Source of the DNA: a bacterium | GTDB lineage: Bacteria; Vulcanimicrobiota; Vulcanimicrobiia; Vulcanimicrobiales; Vulcanimicrobiaceae | Assembly: GCA_021805775.1 (NCBI GenBank) | Contig: JAJZED010000002.1 | Span: 148,390-212,389 of the forward strand | Length of the DNA stretch: 64,000 nt | Reading direction: 5' to 3' | Shown: positions 15,314 through 24,749 of the stretch, piece after piece | Numbering within the stretch: position 1 is the stretch's first letter | How the letters are laid out: every line of letters begins with the position of its first letter | Notes under the pieces: model-generated | Told to the model about the DNA's origin: nothing | What the model saw: the letters and a program-made list of their open reading frames with translations, nothing else | Database searches by the model: none | Program-made: the position numbers and the translations under genes

Positions 15314-16254
15314 CCGAACGTACGATAGCGATCGGCGCACTCGAACTCGACGGCGGGCAGATGCTGCCTGCCGTCGAGCAGCGCGTGGCGATCTACGGCG
15401 ACCCCGCCTGCGGGCAGATCGTGCTCGCGCTCCACGCCCTCACCGGCGACCATCGCGCCGCCGCCTGGTGGCCGGGGCTCGTCGGCGAGGGCGCGCTCTT
15501 CGATCCGCGCTCGTGCTGCGTTATCGGTATCAACATACTCGGCTCGTGTTACGGCTCGACACCGGTTCGCGAGCGCATAACCGTCGCCGATATCGTGCGC
15601 GCGCAGCGACGCGCGCTCGAGGTTCTGGGCATCGAACGCATCGACGTCGCAATCGGTGGTTCGATGGGCGGCATGCAGGCGCTGCAGTGGGCGCACGATG
15701 CCCCCGAACGGATCGGGCGCGCGGTCGCGATCGGCGCGCCCGATCGTACCGGCACGCTGGCGATTGCGCTGAATTCGATCCAGCGCGATGCACTCGCACT
15801 CGACCCGGTTGCAGGGCTCGGGCTCGCGCGCAAAATAGCGATGCTCTCGTATAAAAGCGATGCCTTGCTCTCGCGACGCCACGGACGCCGCCCCGACCGC
15901 AACGGACGGCGATGTTTCGACATCGAGGGGTTCCTCGATCTCCAGGCGGCGCGGATCGTCGAACGCATCGATGCCGCAACGTACGCAACGCTCACCCATG
16001 CGATGGATTCGTTCGATCTCCGCGACGGCGACTGGCCGGAGAACACGCCGCCGCTCACGTTCGTCGGTATTTCGTCAGATACGCTCTTCCCGGCGCGCGA
16101 GATACGCGATGCGGCCGGGCGCATCGCCTGCCGCGGCATCGACGCGCGCTACATCGAGTTCCAAAGCGAGCACGGCCACGATGCCTTTCTCGCCGAGGAT
16201 GCGGCGCTCGCCGAACTACTTATGCGAAATATCTGCGTCGAAGCAACACGCTAG
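15310..16254 (+). CDS. metX: Homoserine O-acetyltransferase (MetX family)
   Basis: Alpha/beta-hydrolase acylating homoserine for methionine synthesis. Nucleophile elbow 'AIGGSMGGMQALQW' near residue 117; catalytic Asp in 'ISSDTLFPAREI'; catalytic His in 'EHGHDAFLAED'. At 314 residues it is shorter than most MetX (350-380), mainly in the cap region. Acetyl versus succinyl specificity cannot be read by eye; metY next door favours acetyl. The GTG start overlaps the metY stop. Confidence 0.9.
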   Translation: MTERTIAIGALELDGGQMLPAVEQRVAIYGDPACGQIVLALHALTGDHRAAAWWPGLVGEGALFDPRSCCVIGINILGSCYGSTPVRERITVADIVRAQRRALEVLGIERIDVAIGGSMGGMQALQWAHDAPERIGRAVAIGAPDRTGTLAIALNSIQRDALALDPVAGLGLARKIAMLSYKSDALLSRRHGRRPDRNGRRCFDIEGFLDLQAARIVERIDAATYATLTHAMDSFDLRDGDWPENTPPLTFVGISSDTLFPAREIRDAAGRIACRGIDARYIEFQSEHGHDAFLAEDAALAELLMRNICVEATR

Positions 16255-16505
16255 GGATTCTGCTGGTTTCCCTTGCTCTGACTCCCCGTCGCGAATACGT
16301 TGTTCCCATACCACGAATACGCGTATCTGGTGAGCACCATCGCCACCGGCAGAAAGATCGCGGTCGTTACAATCTCGATGACTGCTTGTTCGATATGATT
16401 CTTCCAGAGATAACCTGCTTTAAAGGCGGTGAAACTGATGTACGGCAGAGCGAGGATGTTCCATGCTCTGCCCCACGGTAGAATATATCGCTTCGTCTCA
16501 GTCAT
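16251..16505 (-). CDS. Small membrane protein of unknown function
   Basis: 84 residues, 'MTETKRYILPWGRAWNILAL' at the start. One or two hydrophobic helices are visible ('IEIVTTAIFLPVAMVLTRYA'). The tail is polar, ending 'NNVFATGSQSKGNQQNP'. The stop codon overlaps that of convergent metX. GAGGA lies upstream of the ATG at 16503-16505. The frame is open further upstream but that sequence is Arg-rich and shadow-like. No family recognised. Confidence 0.55.
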   Translation of the reverse strand: MTETKRYILPWGRAWNILALPYISFTAFKAGYLWKNHIEQAVIEIVTTAIFLPVAMVLTRYAYSWYGNNVFATGSQSKGNQQNP

Positions 16506-16617
16506 TTGTTCGAAGTCCTCGGAGAGAGCATGCTTCGCGATGGTGTCGAGCGGGAGCTGGCCGGAAATGCCCGCCTCCCGGTCGATAGACGCGCGACATT
16601 TCGATGCAAGATGGCCC

Positions 16618-17769
16618 TCACCCCACCACGCGTACGCGCTCGCGCATGAAGCACCATAATCTGACCGCCTCCACGGTGATGCGATGTTCGATCGGACGCA
16701 ACGCAGTAGCGAGTTCGCTCTCGCTCCGTCCCTCGCAGGCGAGCGGGCGACGGACGAGCACTTCGCCTCGGTCGGTCTCGGCACTCACGCGGTGAACGCT
16801 CGCGCCGATCCACGGGCTCCCCGCGGCAACCGCATCGCGGACCGCATGAGCTCCGCGAAACGCCGGGATCGAACTTCCGTCGGGAACTGCGACCGAGTCG
16901 GCGCGCGGGTCGTGAGGTAAATAGGCGGGATGTAGATTGAGCAGATCGGGGAAACGCTTCACGAAATGCTCGTCGAGCAAATGCATCCACCCAAGCAGCA
17001 GCACGCCCTCGGGTTCGAAGCGTTCGACGATCTCTCTCAGCCGCGCGTCGTAGCCGGCCCGCGATTCCTCGCCGCGGTTCCAGAGCACTCGCTCGATATT
17101 CCGCACACCGGCGACGCTCGCACGCTCGGCTGCATAGGCCTCGTTTCGATTCACCACCACCGCAGCGAGATCGACGGGAAGCTCGCTGCGCGCGATCGCA
17201 TCGAGCAGCGCCTGCAGATTGCTGCCGTTGCCGGAAGCCATCGCCACGACGCGCGCGCGCGGTTCCCACCAACGCATCGGATCGATGCGCTCCACAACCC
17301 GCGCACAGAGCGCACGTTCGTAAAACCGTTCGAGCTGCACTTCTCCGACCGCAGGAATCAGCGCGCGTTCGTAACCGAGCTCGCGCAAGCGCAGACAGCC
17401 GAGCAACGCGAGGTCACCGCCGATGCCGCTTCCGCGTGCCTCCGCGCTGACGCCGATCGGCCCGAAAATACCGGTGCCCGGGCGCGCCCCCTCGTTGCGC
17501 AACCAGGCATAGCGCAGTCCTTGCGCCGCTAACGAAACGAACGCGCGCCGTTGCCCATCCTGCGTTACGACAAGATTTTTCGCACGAAAGGCCTCGCCGC
17601 TCCAGCCTCCACCGAACGCCATATCGATCCACGCACAGAGCGCATCGTCGCGTTCGCATTCCTCGATCAGAAAACCGCGGGCTGCCAATCGCCCTCGCGC
17701 TGCGGCGGCGGCCGCTTCATCGAACGTATCGCTGCGAAGATCGACGAGTAGGTTGGCGAGAGCCCTCAA
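16618..17769 (-). CDS. purN: GNAT acetyltransferase domain fused to phosphoribosylglycinamide formyltransferase (PurN)
   Basis: Residues ~1-170 look like a GNAT domain, with coenzyme-A loop 'GVSAEARGSGIGG' and 'ALLGCLRLRELGYERAL'. Residues ~178-383 are PurN: 'MASGNGSNLQALLDAI', 'VVVNRNEAYAAERA', 'LLGWMHLLDEHFVKRF', the catalytic Asn-x-His in 'LLNLHPAYLP' and the catalytic Asp in 'SAETDRGEVL'. PurN formylates GAR using 10-formyl-THF. The likely start is TTG at 17767-17769, overlapping the purM stop (TTGA); no ATG fits. Ordinary PurN is ~200 residues, so the N-terminal half is a real extension. Confidence 0.85.
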   Translation of the reverse strand: MRALANLLVDLRSDTFDEAAAAAARGRLAARGFLIEECERDDALCAWIDMAFGGGWSGEAFRAKNLVVTQDGQRRAFVSLAAQGLRYAWLRNEGARPGTGIFGPIGVSAEARGSGIGGDLALLGCLRLRELGYERALIPAVGEVQLERFYERALCARVVERIDPMRWWEPRARVVAMASGNGSNLQALLDAIARSELPVDLAAVVVNRNEAYAAERASVAGVRNIERVLWNRGEESRAGYDARLREIVERFEPEGVLLLGWMHLLDEHFVKRFPDLLNLHPAYLPHDPRADSVAVPDGSSIPAFRGAHAVRDAVAAGSPWIGASVHRVSAETDRGEVLVRRPLACEGRSESELATALRPIEHRITVEAVRLWCFMRERVRVVG

Positions 17770-18797
17770 TCGGAACTGCGCGCCGGGTGAATCGTCACCT
17801 GCGCTTCTTCTCCCGTTCGCGCTTCGATCCAACCGATCGTCTTCGCGCCGGGAACGGCGGCGACGGCGCGCGCCGCATCCTCCACCGGAACGACCAGCGT
17901 GTAGCCGATGCCCATGTTGAGCGTACGATAGCACTCATCGTGCGTGAGTCCGCCGCGGTCGATTAACACCTGTTGAATGGCGGGAACGTGCCAGCGCGAT
18001 TGTTCGAGCACCGCCTTCACCGCAGGCCGCAGCGTGCGCGGGAGATTTTCTAATAATCCGCCCCCGGTAATATGCGCCATCACTTTCACCGAGGCAACTT
18101 TTTGAATCGCACGGACCGCTTCGTAATACGAGGGGTGCTCGGCGAGCAGCGCGTCGGCGTAGGTCGCATCGCCGAACGGTTGCAACCACTCGTCCTGCGG
18201 AATGAGCGCGCGAGCGAGCGAATAGCCGTTGGTGTGCAACCCGACTGCGGGAAGTCCGATCACCGCATCGCCCGGCTCGACGTCGTCGGGGTTGGGAACG
18301 GCAGCTCGGTCGACGACACCGACGATCGTTCCCGCAAGATCGAAATGACCGGGTGCGTAGAGCCCCGGCATTTCGGCGGTCTCGCCACCGAGCAACGCGC
18401 ACCCGTGCGCGCGACAGGCGCTCGCACATCCGCTTACCACCGCTGCGGCGACCTCGGGATCGAGTTTCCCGACTGCATAATAATCGAGAAAGAAGAGCGG
18501 CGAGGCGTTCACCACCAAAATATCGTTCACGCAGTGGTTGACGAGATCGCGCCCAACGCCGTCATAGCGTTGCAGTTCGGCGGCGATAAGAATCTTCGTG
18601 CCGACGCCGTCCGTAGAGGCGACCAACGCTCGCGCCGCATCCCCGGGCATCGCGAAGAGTCCGCCGAAACCACCGATGGCGTCGAGTTGATCGGGATGCT
18701 GCCAACGTCCCAAGACACTGCGATACTGCGCCACAGCGGCGTTCCCGGCGGCAATATCGACGCCGGCGAGCGCGTAGGCATCTTTGCTCTCGCTCAT
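17766..18797 (-). CDS. purM: Phosphoribosylformylglycinamidine cyclo-ligase
   Basis: Closes the imidazole ring (FGAM to AIR, ATP-dependent). N-terminal 'YALAGVDIAAGNAAVAQY'; 'VASTDGVGTKILIA'; 'VNDILVVNASPLFFLDYYA'; 'LLGGETAEMPGLY'; 'HITGGGLLENLPR'. Length 343 is typical. It overlaps the purN fusion downstream by 4 bases. The gene is divergent from pepA across a 100-base spacer. Confidence 0.95.
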   Translation of the reverse strand: MSESKDAYALAGVDIAAGNAAVAQYRSVLGRWQHPDQLDAIGGFGGLFAMPGDAARALVASTDGVGTKILIAAELQRYDGVGRDLVNHCVNDILVVNASPLFFLDYYAVGKLDPEVAAAVVSGCASACRAHGCALLGGETAEMPGLYAPGHFDLAGTIVGVVDRAAVPNPDDVEPGDAVIGLPAVGLHTNGYSLARALIPQDEWLQPFGDATYADALLAEHPSYYEAVRAIQKVASVKVMAHITGGGLLENLPRTLRPAVKAVLEQSRWHVPAIQQVLIDRGGLTHDECYRTLNMGIGYTLVVPVEDAARAVAAVPGAKTIGWIEARTGEEAQVTIHPARSSD

Positions 18798-18897
18798 CGA
18801 CGGAGCCCCGCAAGGGCATCGCAGCCCGACGACGGAAAGTTGGGTTCAATGGAAGGCGTTTTCACCTCGCCTTCTTCACCCACGGGAAAGGTTGACC

Positions 18898-20379
18898 ATG
18901 CACGTTCTTCAATCATCTGATACTCTCGGGTCGCTGCCATGCGCGATTGCCGTGCCGATTCCCTCGGAGAGCCCGCTGATCGGCGTCGCGAAAGAGCTCG
19001 ACGCCCTCCTCGGAGGAGCGATCGCCGATATTCTTGCCTCCGGCGAGTTCAAAGGGAAGATCGGCGAAAGCACCCTGCTTCACGCCGCCTCTCAACCCTT
19101 CAAGCGCGTCCTGCTTGTGGGCCTCGGTGACGCGGCGGCATTTTCACCCTCGGTGATGGCAAAAGTCGCAGGCACGGCGGTACGCGTTCTCGGCAAACGC
19201 GGCGCGACGAAGATCGCGATTGCGTTTCCGCCGCAGGCCTCAGGTGACGAAGAACGCTGCGCCTCCTTTGCCGCCGAGGGCGCGATCGCCGGCAGCTTTG
19301 AGACCGGCACCTACCAGAGCGCGCCGGAACGGCCGATCGCCGTCGGCGAGGCGATCTTGCTTGCAAACGGATTCAACGGCGATGCGGTCGGCCGCGGCCT
19401 CAAGCGCGGCGTCGCGATCGGGGAAGCGGTCAACCTCGCGCGGCGCCTCGCCCTAACGCCGGCAAACGATATGACACCGACGCATCTCGCCGCCGAGGCG
19501 ACCGCCCTCGCGAAGGCGCGCGGCATGGAGATCGAGGTTCACGATGCGGCCTGGGTGGCCGAGAAAAAAATGGGCTCGTTCCTCTCGGTCGCGCAAGGCA
19601 GCGCGCAGCCGCCGGCGTTTATCGTGATGCACTATCGCGGTGCGCCGCAGAGCGATCGATTGCTCGCGCTCGTCGGAAAAGGCATCACCTTCGATACCGG
19701 CGGCATTTCGTTGAAACCACCGGAAAAAATGGAAGAGATGAAATACGATATGTCCGGCGGCGCCGGAGTGATTGCAGCGATGGGGGCGATCGCAGCGCTG
19801 AAACCGAAAATCAACGTCGTCGGCATCGTCCCCGCGACTGAAAACATGCCCGGTGGAAAAGCCACGAAGCCCGGCGATATCGTGCGCGCAAGCAACGGCA
19901 CGACGATCGAGGTTATCAATACCGATGCCGAAGGACGGCTCGTTCTCGCCGACGCGCTCGTCTATGCGCGCTCCCTCAATGCGACGCAGATCGTCGATGC
20001 GGCGACCCTCACCGGAGCCTGCGTCATCGCCCTCGGCCATGCGGCAAGCGCAGCGGTGAGCAACGATGACGCCTTCGCGACGCTCTTTCTCGACGCCGCG
20101 AAAGACTGCGGCGAACGCTACTGGCGCATGCCGCTCTACGACGATTACAGCAACGCTATGAAGAGCGATATCGCCGATCTTAAAAATACCGGCGGCCGCC
20201 CTGCCGGCACGCTGACGGCGGCGGCCTTTCTGAAGGCCTTCGTAGAAAAAACGCCTTGGATCCACCTCGATGTCGCCGGCACCGCCTATGTCGACGGTGA
20301 GACTGCGTGGTCGGCGAAAGGCCCAACCGGTACGCCCGTGCGCGCATTCGTTCATCTCGCCGAGAAGATGGCAGAGTAA
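18898..20379 (+). CDS. pepA: Leucyl aminopeptidase (M17 family)
   Basis: Cytosolic two-metal aminopeptidase. Active-site segments are 'LVGKGITFDTGGISLKP' near residue 258 and the signature 'NTDAEGRLVLADAL' near residue 340, with metal ligands Lys, Asp and Glu present. Length 493 is typical. The ATG at 18898 is preceded by GGAAAGG; the open frame upstream overlaps the purM start and is ignored. panB follows after 2 bases. Confidence 0.94.
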   Translation: MHVLQSSDTLGSLPCAIAVPIPSESPLIGVAKELDALLGGAIADILASGEFKGKIGESTLLHAASQPFKRVLLVGLGDAAAFSPSVMAKVAGTAVRVLGKRGATKIAIAFPPQASGDEERCASFAAEGAIAGSFETGTYQSAPERPIAVGEAILLANGFNGDAVGRGLKRGVAIGEAVNLARRLALTPANDMTPTHLAAEATALAKARGMEIEVHDAAWVAEKKMGSFLSVAQGSAQPPAFIVMHYRGAPQSDRLLALVGKGITFDTGGISLKPPEKMEEMKYDMSGGAGVIAAMGAIAALKPKINVVGIVPATENMPGGKATKPGDIVRASNGTTIEVINTDAEGRLVLADALVYARSLNATQIVDAATLTGACVIALGHAASAAVSNDDAFATLFLDAAKDCGERYWRMPLYDDYSNAMKSDIADLKNTGGRPAGTLTAAAFLKAFVEKTPWIHLDVAGTAYVDGETAWSAKGPTGTPVRAFVHLAEKMAE

Positions 20380-20381
20380 CG

Positions 20382-21206
20382 ATGTCCACGCATGGCGCGA
20401 GCGATCAGGCGCGCCCGTACGAACCGGCGCACGGACGCGCCGTGCGCCGCATCACCGCCGGGGCCGTTCGGCGCCGCAAGGGAACGCCGTTCCCGCTCGT
20501 GACGGCGTACGACGCACCGTTTGCGGCCTTCGCCGAAGCGGCGGGGATCGATATCATCCTCGTCGGCGACAGTCTCGCAAACGTCGTGCTGGGCTACGAT
20601 GAAACCACGCCGATTACCGTCGAGGTAATGATCCATCACGCGCAGGCCGTCGTACGCGGCACGACGCGCGCGCATATCGTCGTCGATATGCCGTTCGGTT
20701 CGTATCACGTCAGCGACGAAGATGCTGTGCGCAACGCCATTCGCTTGGTGAAAGAGGGCGGAGCCTGCAGCGTCAAACTTGAGGGCGGCGGAATGGAGGC
20801 CGACCGTATCGCGGCGATCGCCGCGACGGGAATCCCGGTGATGGGGCACATCGGCGTAATGCCGCAGACCGCCGGTCTCGGCCCCGGTTATAAGAAACGC
20901 GCGAACCGCGAGCGCCTGTTAGAACAAGCAAAAAAGGTCGAAGCGGCGGGCGCATACGCGATCGTTCTCGAGGTCGTCGATAGCGAGATCGCCGCAGAGA
21001 TTACCGCATCGATTGCGATTCCGACGGTCGGAATCGGCGCCGGCCCGCATTGCGACGCGCAGGTACTCGTCCTCCACGATGCGTTAGGAATCTATTCGCA
21101 GTCGCCGCCGTTCGCAAAACGCTTTGCAGAACTCGGCTCCGCGGCGACCGACGCGCTCGCGGAATACGCTCGCGAAGTACGCGAGCGACGTTTTCCCGAG
21201 CGATAA
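20382..21206 (+). CDS. panB: 3-methyl-2-oxobutanoate hydroxymethyltransferase
   Basis: First committed step of pantothenate/CoA synthesis, adding hydroxymethyl from methylene-THF to ketoisovalerate (a product of the ilv pathway). Motifs: 'VTAYDAPFAAFAEAAGID', 'ILVGDSLANVVLGYD', 'VVDMPFGSYHVS', 'VKLEGG', 'GHIGVMPQT' and 'GIGAGPHCDAQVLVLHD'. Length 274. It directly follows pepA and is probably cotranscribed. Confidence 0.94.
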   Translation: MSTHGASDQARPYEPAHGRAVRRITAGAVRRRKGTPFPLVTAYDAPFAAFAEAAGIDIILVGDSLANVVLGYDETTPITVEVMIHHAQAVVRGTTRAHIVVDMPFGSYHVSDEDAVRNAIRLVKEGGACSVKLEGGGMEADRIAAIAATGIPVMGHIGVMPQTAGLGPGYKKRANRERLLEQAKKVEAAGAYAIVLEVVDSEIAAEITASIAIPTVGIGAGPHCDAQVLVLHDALGIYSQSPPFAKRFAELGSAATDALAEYAREVRERRFPER

Positions 21207-21212
21207 TCGGCT

Positions 21213-21869
21213 TTATTCTTCCGCGCCGCGCCCTATTGAGGTCGCCTTCCACGGGCTGCTTTCGATCGTCCGTGCAAAAACGTCGAAGAGTTCCGGGTCG
21301 CTGACGCGCCCGCGTTCGTCATCCATCACCGCCATCGCGGCATCGTGGGTGAGCGACGGGCGATATGCGCGCGTCTCGGTAAGAGCGTCGTAACAGTCGG
21401 CAATGAGGATAATCCGCGACCAAAGCGGGATCGTTTCTCCGACCAGTCCATCGGGATAGCCGAGCCCATCGAATCGTTCGTGATGATGTCGAATTGCGCG
21501 AACGATTCCGGTCGATGCACGGAGCTCTTGCCAATGCGGGGAAGATTGCGCGGCGACGATGCGCGCGCCGAGAATGCTGTGGCTCTTCATAATCTCCCAC
21601 TCTTGCACGCTCAACGGCGAAGGTTTGAGCAGCACGTGGTCGGGAATGCCGATTTTCCCTACATCGTGGATATGAGCCGCCTCGCGCAGCGCATCGACCT
21701 CGTCGTCCTCAAGCGCGATCGCGCGCCCTAATGCTTCCGATAGACGGGCTACCTGTAGGCCGTGGGCCGCAGTATGCTCGTCGCGCACCTCGACGGCGGC
21801 GTGGATCGCTCGATCGACCTGAGTCACGGGTTCTCCCTCATAGGAAACCAAAACCGGAGGCACTTCCAT
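21213..21869 (-). CDS. HD-GYP domain protein (probable cyclic-di-GMP phosphodiesterase)
   Basis: Contains the HD-GYP signatures: 'RDEHTAAHGLQVARLSEAL', metal-binding 'AAHIHDVGKIGIPDHVLLKP', 'HHHERFDGLGYPDGLVGE' and 'ILIADCYDALTETRAYR'. The GYP triad is intact as Gly-Tyr-Pro. About 218 residues, so essentially a stand-alone domain without a sensor. The ATG at 21867-21869 gives residues 'MEVPPVLVSYEGE'; a GTG at 21990-21992 would add 41 basic residues. Convergent with panB (6-base gap). Confidence 0.87.
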   Translation of the reverse strand: MEVPPVLVSYEGEPVTQVDRAIHAAVEVRDEHTAAHGLQVARLSEALGRAIALEDDEVDALREAAHIHDVGKIGIPDHVLLKPSPLSVQEWEIMKSHSILGARIVAAQSSPHWQELRASTGIVRAIRHHHERFDGLGYPDGLVGETIPLWSRIILIADCYDALTETRAYRPSLTHDAAMAVMDDERGRVSDPELFDVFARTIESSPWKATSIGRGAEE

Positions 21870-22181
21870 ATTCCCCCATCCGTCGTCGTACGGCGCCGCG
21901 TTGGCCACGCCATGCCGATGCGTTGCCGATGGCCTTTCCGAATCCTTCTCCCGGAGCCGCTTTCGGTGCCGGTTTGGGAACGGGAAAATCACTGCGAGAA
22001 AAAGCGGGCATTAGCGACGCTCCGTGGAAGCACCGCCTACGGTCACCTGCCGGCTCCGAAGAGTACATCTTCGGCATCGCGCGGGGGCTCTTTGGCCTCG
22101 GGAGCAGCTGCTACTCGCTCTTGCGGATCTACCCACCCCCATGCGAAGCAAACGCGCCTCGCATCCAAGGAGATGTCTCGA

Positions 22182-22487
22182 ATGTACACCGATGAAATGC
22201 TCACCTGCGTCGATTGCGGACGCACGTTTACCTTTACCGCAAACGAACAGCAGTTCTACGCGAGCAAGGGCTTCACGAACAAACCGAGCCGTTGCGCCGA
22301 TTGTCGCGCCGCCCGTAAGGCGAGCGGCGGCCGTGGCGGAAGCGGCGGCGGCGGTGGTGCCCGCCGTGAAATGTTCAAAGCGACCTGCAGCCAGTGCGGC
22401 GGCGTCGCCGAAGTTCCGTTCCAACCACGTGGCGATAAACCGGTCTACTGCCGCGATTGCTTCGCGTCGCGCCCCAGCTACCGCTAG
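22182..22487 (+). CDS. Two-module cysteine-rich zinc-binding protein
   Basis: 101 residues. First module 'LTCVDCGRTFTF...RCADCRAAR' is a CxxC...CxxC zinc-ribbon. A Gly/Arg linker ('GGRGGSGGGGGARR') follows, then the second module 'ATCSQCGG' and 'PVYCRDCFASRP'. This matches the widespread small proteins described as CxxC-x17-CxxC or probable zinc-binding proteins, of unknown role. The ATG at 22182 has AAGGAG 9 bases upstream; an ATG at 22173 is too close to it. The desaturase follows after 6 bases. Confidence 0.82.
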   Translation: MYTDEMLTCVDCGRTFTFTANEQQFYASKGFTNKPSRCADCRAARKASGGRGGSGGGGGARREMFKATCSQCGGVAEVPFQPRGDKPVYCRDCFASRPSYR

Positions 22488-22493
22488 GACAAT

Positions 22494-23333
22494 GTGACCG
22501 ACCTCGTTCGGCGCCGTATGAATCGCTTCGGACTCGCAGCGATTCATATCGGCGCGCTCGCGGTGTTCATCCCCGGTGCCTTCCAGTGGAGCGCACTCGT
22601 GGTGGCCGCGATCGTTGCCTACCTCACCGGCGCACTCGGCGTCACCCTCTTCTACCACCGCACGCTCACCCACCGCGGATTACGCTTGCGTAAGCCGCTC
22701 GAATACGTGCTCGCCATCTTCGGCGCTCTCGCGCTGCAGGGCGACCCGATTCGTTGGGTTGCGACGCACCGCAAACATCATGCGAATGCCGACACCGCGG
22801 ACGATCCGCACGGAATGGATCGCGGTTTTCGTTGGGCGCATATTCGCTGGATTTACAAGCACAACGACGCTATTCCAACCGAAGCCGAGATTGCGCGCTT
22901 TGCCCCCGACCTCTGCGAGAGCCGATTCTATCGCTTCCTCGAACGCTCGCATGTTTACATGCAATTAGCGCTCGCGCTCGTGCTTTTCGCGCTCGGCGGA
23001 TGGACCTGGGTCGTCTGGGGAATCTTCGTTCGCCTCGTGATCGGCTATCATACGACGTGGCTCGTCAACAGCGCCGCGCATTCGTTGGGCTACCGCACCT
23101 ATCGGACGAAAGATCTCTCGACCAACTGTTGGTGGGTCGCTCTTCTCTCGTGGGGCGAGGGATGGCACAACAATCATCATGCGTTTCCATTCTCGGCGCG
23201 GCATGGTCTCCGTTGGTTTGAATTCGATCCGACCTGGCTGAACGTGCGATTTCTCGCCTTTCTTAAGCTCGCCGACCACATCAAGATCCCGACGGCGGGT
23301 TCTCTCGCCAGGAACCTTCAGCCCGAGCCGTAG
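22494..23333 (+). CDS. Membrane fatty-acid (delta-9-type) desaturase
   Basis: Integral-membrane di-iron desaturase of acyl chains. It has the three histidine boxes: 'HRTLTH' near residue 52, 'HRKHH' near residue 88 and 'HNNHH' near residue 222. Hydrophobic helices occur between boxes. Length 279 is typical of bacterial acyl-CoA desaturases. The GTG start at 22494 follows the zinc protein closely; an internal ATG at 22518 is an alternative. Positional specificity is not determinable. Confidence 0.9.
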   Translation: MTDLVRRRMNRFGLAAIHIGALAVFIPGAFQWSALVVAAIVAYLTGALGVTLFYHRTLTHRGLRLRKPLEYVLAIFGALALQGDPIRWVATHRKHHANADTADDPHGMDRGFRWAHIRWIYKHNDAIPTEAEIARFAPDLCESRFYRFLERSHVYMQLALALVLFALGGWTWVVWGIFVRLVIGYHTTWLVNSAAHSLGYRTYRTKDLSTNCWWVALLSWGEGWHNNHHAFPFSARHGLRWFEFDPTWLNVRFLAFLKLADHIKIPTAGSLARNLQPEP

Positions 23334-23360
23334 CCCTGCCGGACCGCGGCCGCCTCTGCT

Positions 23361-24740
23361 TTACGAGCGGGTGAGCGCGCGCGGAGCCCGTTCGTGTTCG
23401 GCGGGCTCGCTCGGATAGATGCCCGTCAGGCACCCCAAACACATCTCCTCCCGCTTGCGTCCGGTCGACGCGATCAAACCATCGAGGGAGAGATACCCGA
23501 GTGAATCGGCCCCGGTCTTCGCGCGAATCTCATCGGCGCTATAATTAGCGGCGATGAGTTCCTCGTACGTCGCCATATCGACACCGAGATAACAGGGGTG
23601 CAGAATCGGCGGCGAGGTAATGCGGAGATGGACCTCGCGCGCGCCGGCCTCGCGCAGCAACGCAACGATACGCGGCGTCGTCGTACCGCGAACGATCGAA
23701 TCGTCGACCACGACAACGCGCTGGCCACGCAAATTTTCGACGACCGGGTTGAATTTCAAGTGCACTCCGCGCGAGCGCATCGATTGATCGGGGCTGATAA
23801 ACGTCCGTCCGATATAACGGTTTTTTATAAGCCCTTCGACGTAGGGTAGCCCGCTCTCCGTGGCATAGCCGATCCCGCCCGGTACGGCGGAATCCGGAAC
23901 GGCCATCACGCAATCGGCGACGACGGGATGTTCGCGCGCGAGGCGGCGCCCCATTTCGTGTCGCGCCATATAGATCGAACGATTGTCGAGCTTGGAATCC
24001 GGTCGCGCAAAATAGATATATTCGAACATGCAAAGAGCGGGAAATTCATCGCGCACGTGTACGTGATGCGAAGTTATTCCCTCGCGCGTTACGTGCACGA
24101 TCTCTCCTGCTTCTACTTCGCGGAGATAGCGAGCCCCCACCGTGGCAAGCGCACAGGACTCACTGGCGACGACATACCCACCATCGTCGAAGGTGCCGAG
24201 ACAGAGCGGACGTACGCCCCACGGATCGCGAAAGGCAAAGAGTTCGTCCTCCGAGCACAGCGCGATCGAATAGGCGCCTCGTGCTTGTTGCATGGCAGCT
24301 TCGATCCGTTCGATCATCGTTCCGGAACTCTCGACGATCAGTTTCGCCAGCACCTCGGTATCCGACGATGCTTGCATGACGGTCCCGGCCGGCAAGGCCG
24401 CGCGAAGTTCGTCGGTATTGGTGAGGTTACCGTTGTGCGCTAGCGCGAATTCACCGATATCGGTGCGCTCGAGCAAGGGTTGTGCGTTGACGACCACCGA
24501 CGAGCCCGTCGTGGAATAGCGGGTATGTCCGACCGCGAGATGTCCGCTGAGTTGCGCGAGGATATCTTCGTCGAAGATCGCCCCGAGCAGGCCCATCTCT
24601 TTATGCGAACGCAGCGTGCCGCCGTCACCGGCGGCGATGCCGGCCGATTCTTGTCCGCGATGCTGGAGCGCATAGAGGCCGAAATAGGCAAGCCGCGCCG
24701 CATCACGACCTGGGGCGAAGAGACCGACGATCCCGCACAC
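23361..24740 (-). CDS. purF: Amidophosphoribosyltransferase
   Basis: First step of purine synthesis (PRPP + Gln to phosphoribosylamine). Nucleophilic Cys2 in 'MCGIVGLFAPG'; glutaminase segment 'LQHRGQESAGIA'; 'VGHTRYSTTG'; PRPP-binding 'VVVVDDSIVRGTTTPR'. Cysteines in 'ALCMFEYIYFARPDS', 'PCYLGVDMA' and 'EEMCLGCLTGIYP' match the [4Fe-4S] ligands of the Bacillus-type enzyme. Length 459. It is 9 bases downstream of the BI-1 gene. Confidence 0.95.
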   Translation of the reverse strand: MCGIVGLFAPGRDAARLAYFGLYALQHRGQESAGIAAGDGGTLRSHKEMGLLGAIFDEDILAQLSGHLAVGHTRYSTTGSSVVVNAQPLLERTDIGEFALAHNGNLTNTDELRAALPAGTVMQASSDTEVLAKLIVESSGTMIERIEAAMQQARGAYSIALCSEDELFAFRDPWGVRPLCLGTFDDGGYVVASESCALATVGARYLREVEAGEIVHVTREGITSHHVHVRDEFPALCMFEYIYFARPDSKLDNRSIYMARHEMGRRLAREHPVVADCVMAVPDSAVPGGIGYATESGLPYVEGLIKNRYIGRTFISPDQSMRSRGVHLKFNPVVENLRGQRVVVVDDSIVRGTTTPRIVALLREAGAREVHLRITSPPILHPCYLGVDMATYEELIAANYSADEIRAKTGADSLGYLSLDGLIASTGRKREEMCLGCLTGIYPSEPAEHERAPRALTRS

Positions 24741-24749
24741 CTTCGAACG

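Noticed and set aside
18798-18897. Regulatory element in the purM-pepA divergent spacer
   Set aside because: Looked for purine-type operators and paired promoters; only weak GC-rich partial repeats, nothing supportable.
23334-23360. Terminator between the convergent desaturase and purF genes
   Set aside because: Only 27 bases, GC-rich, without a convincing inverted repeat or T run.
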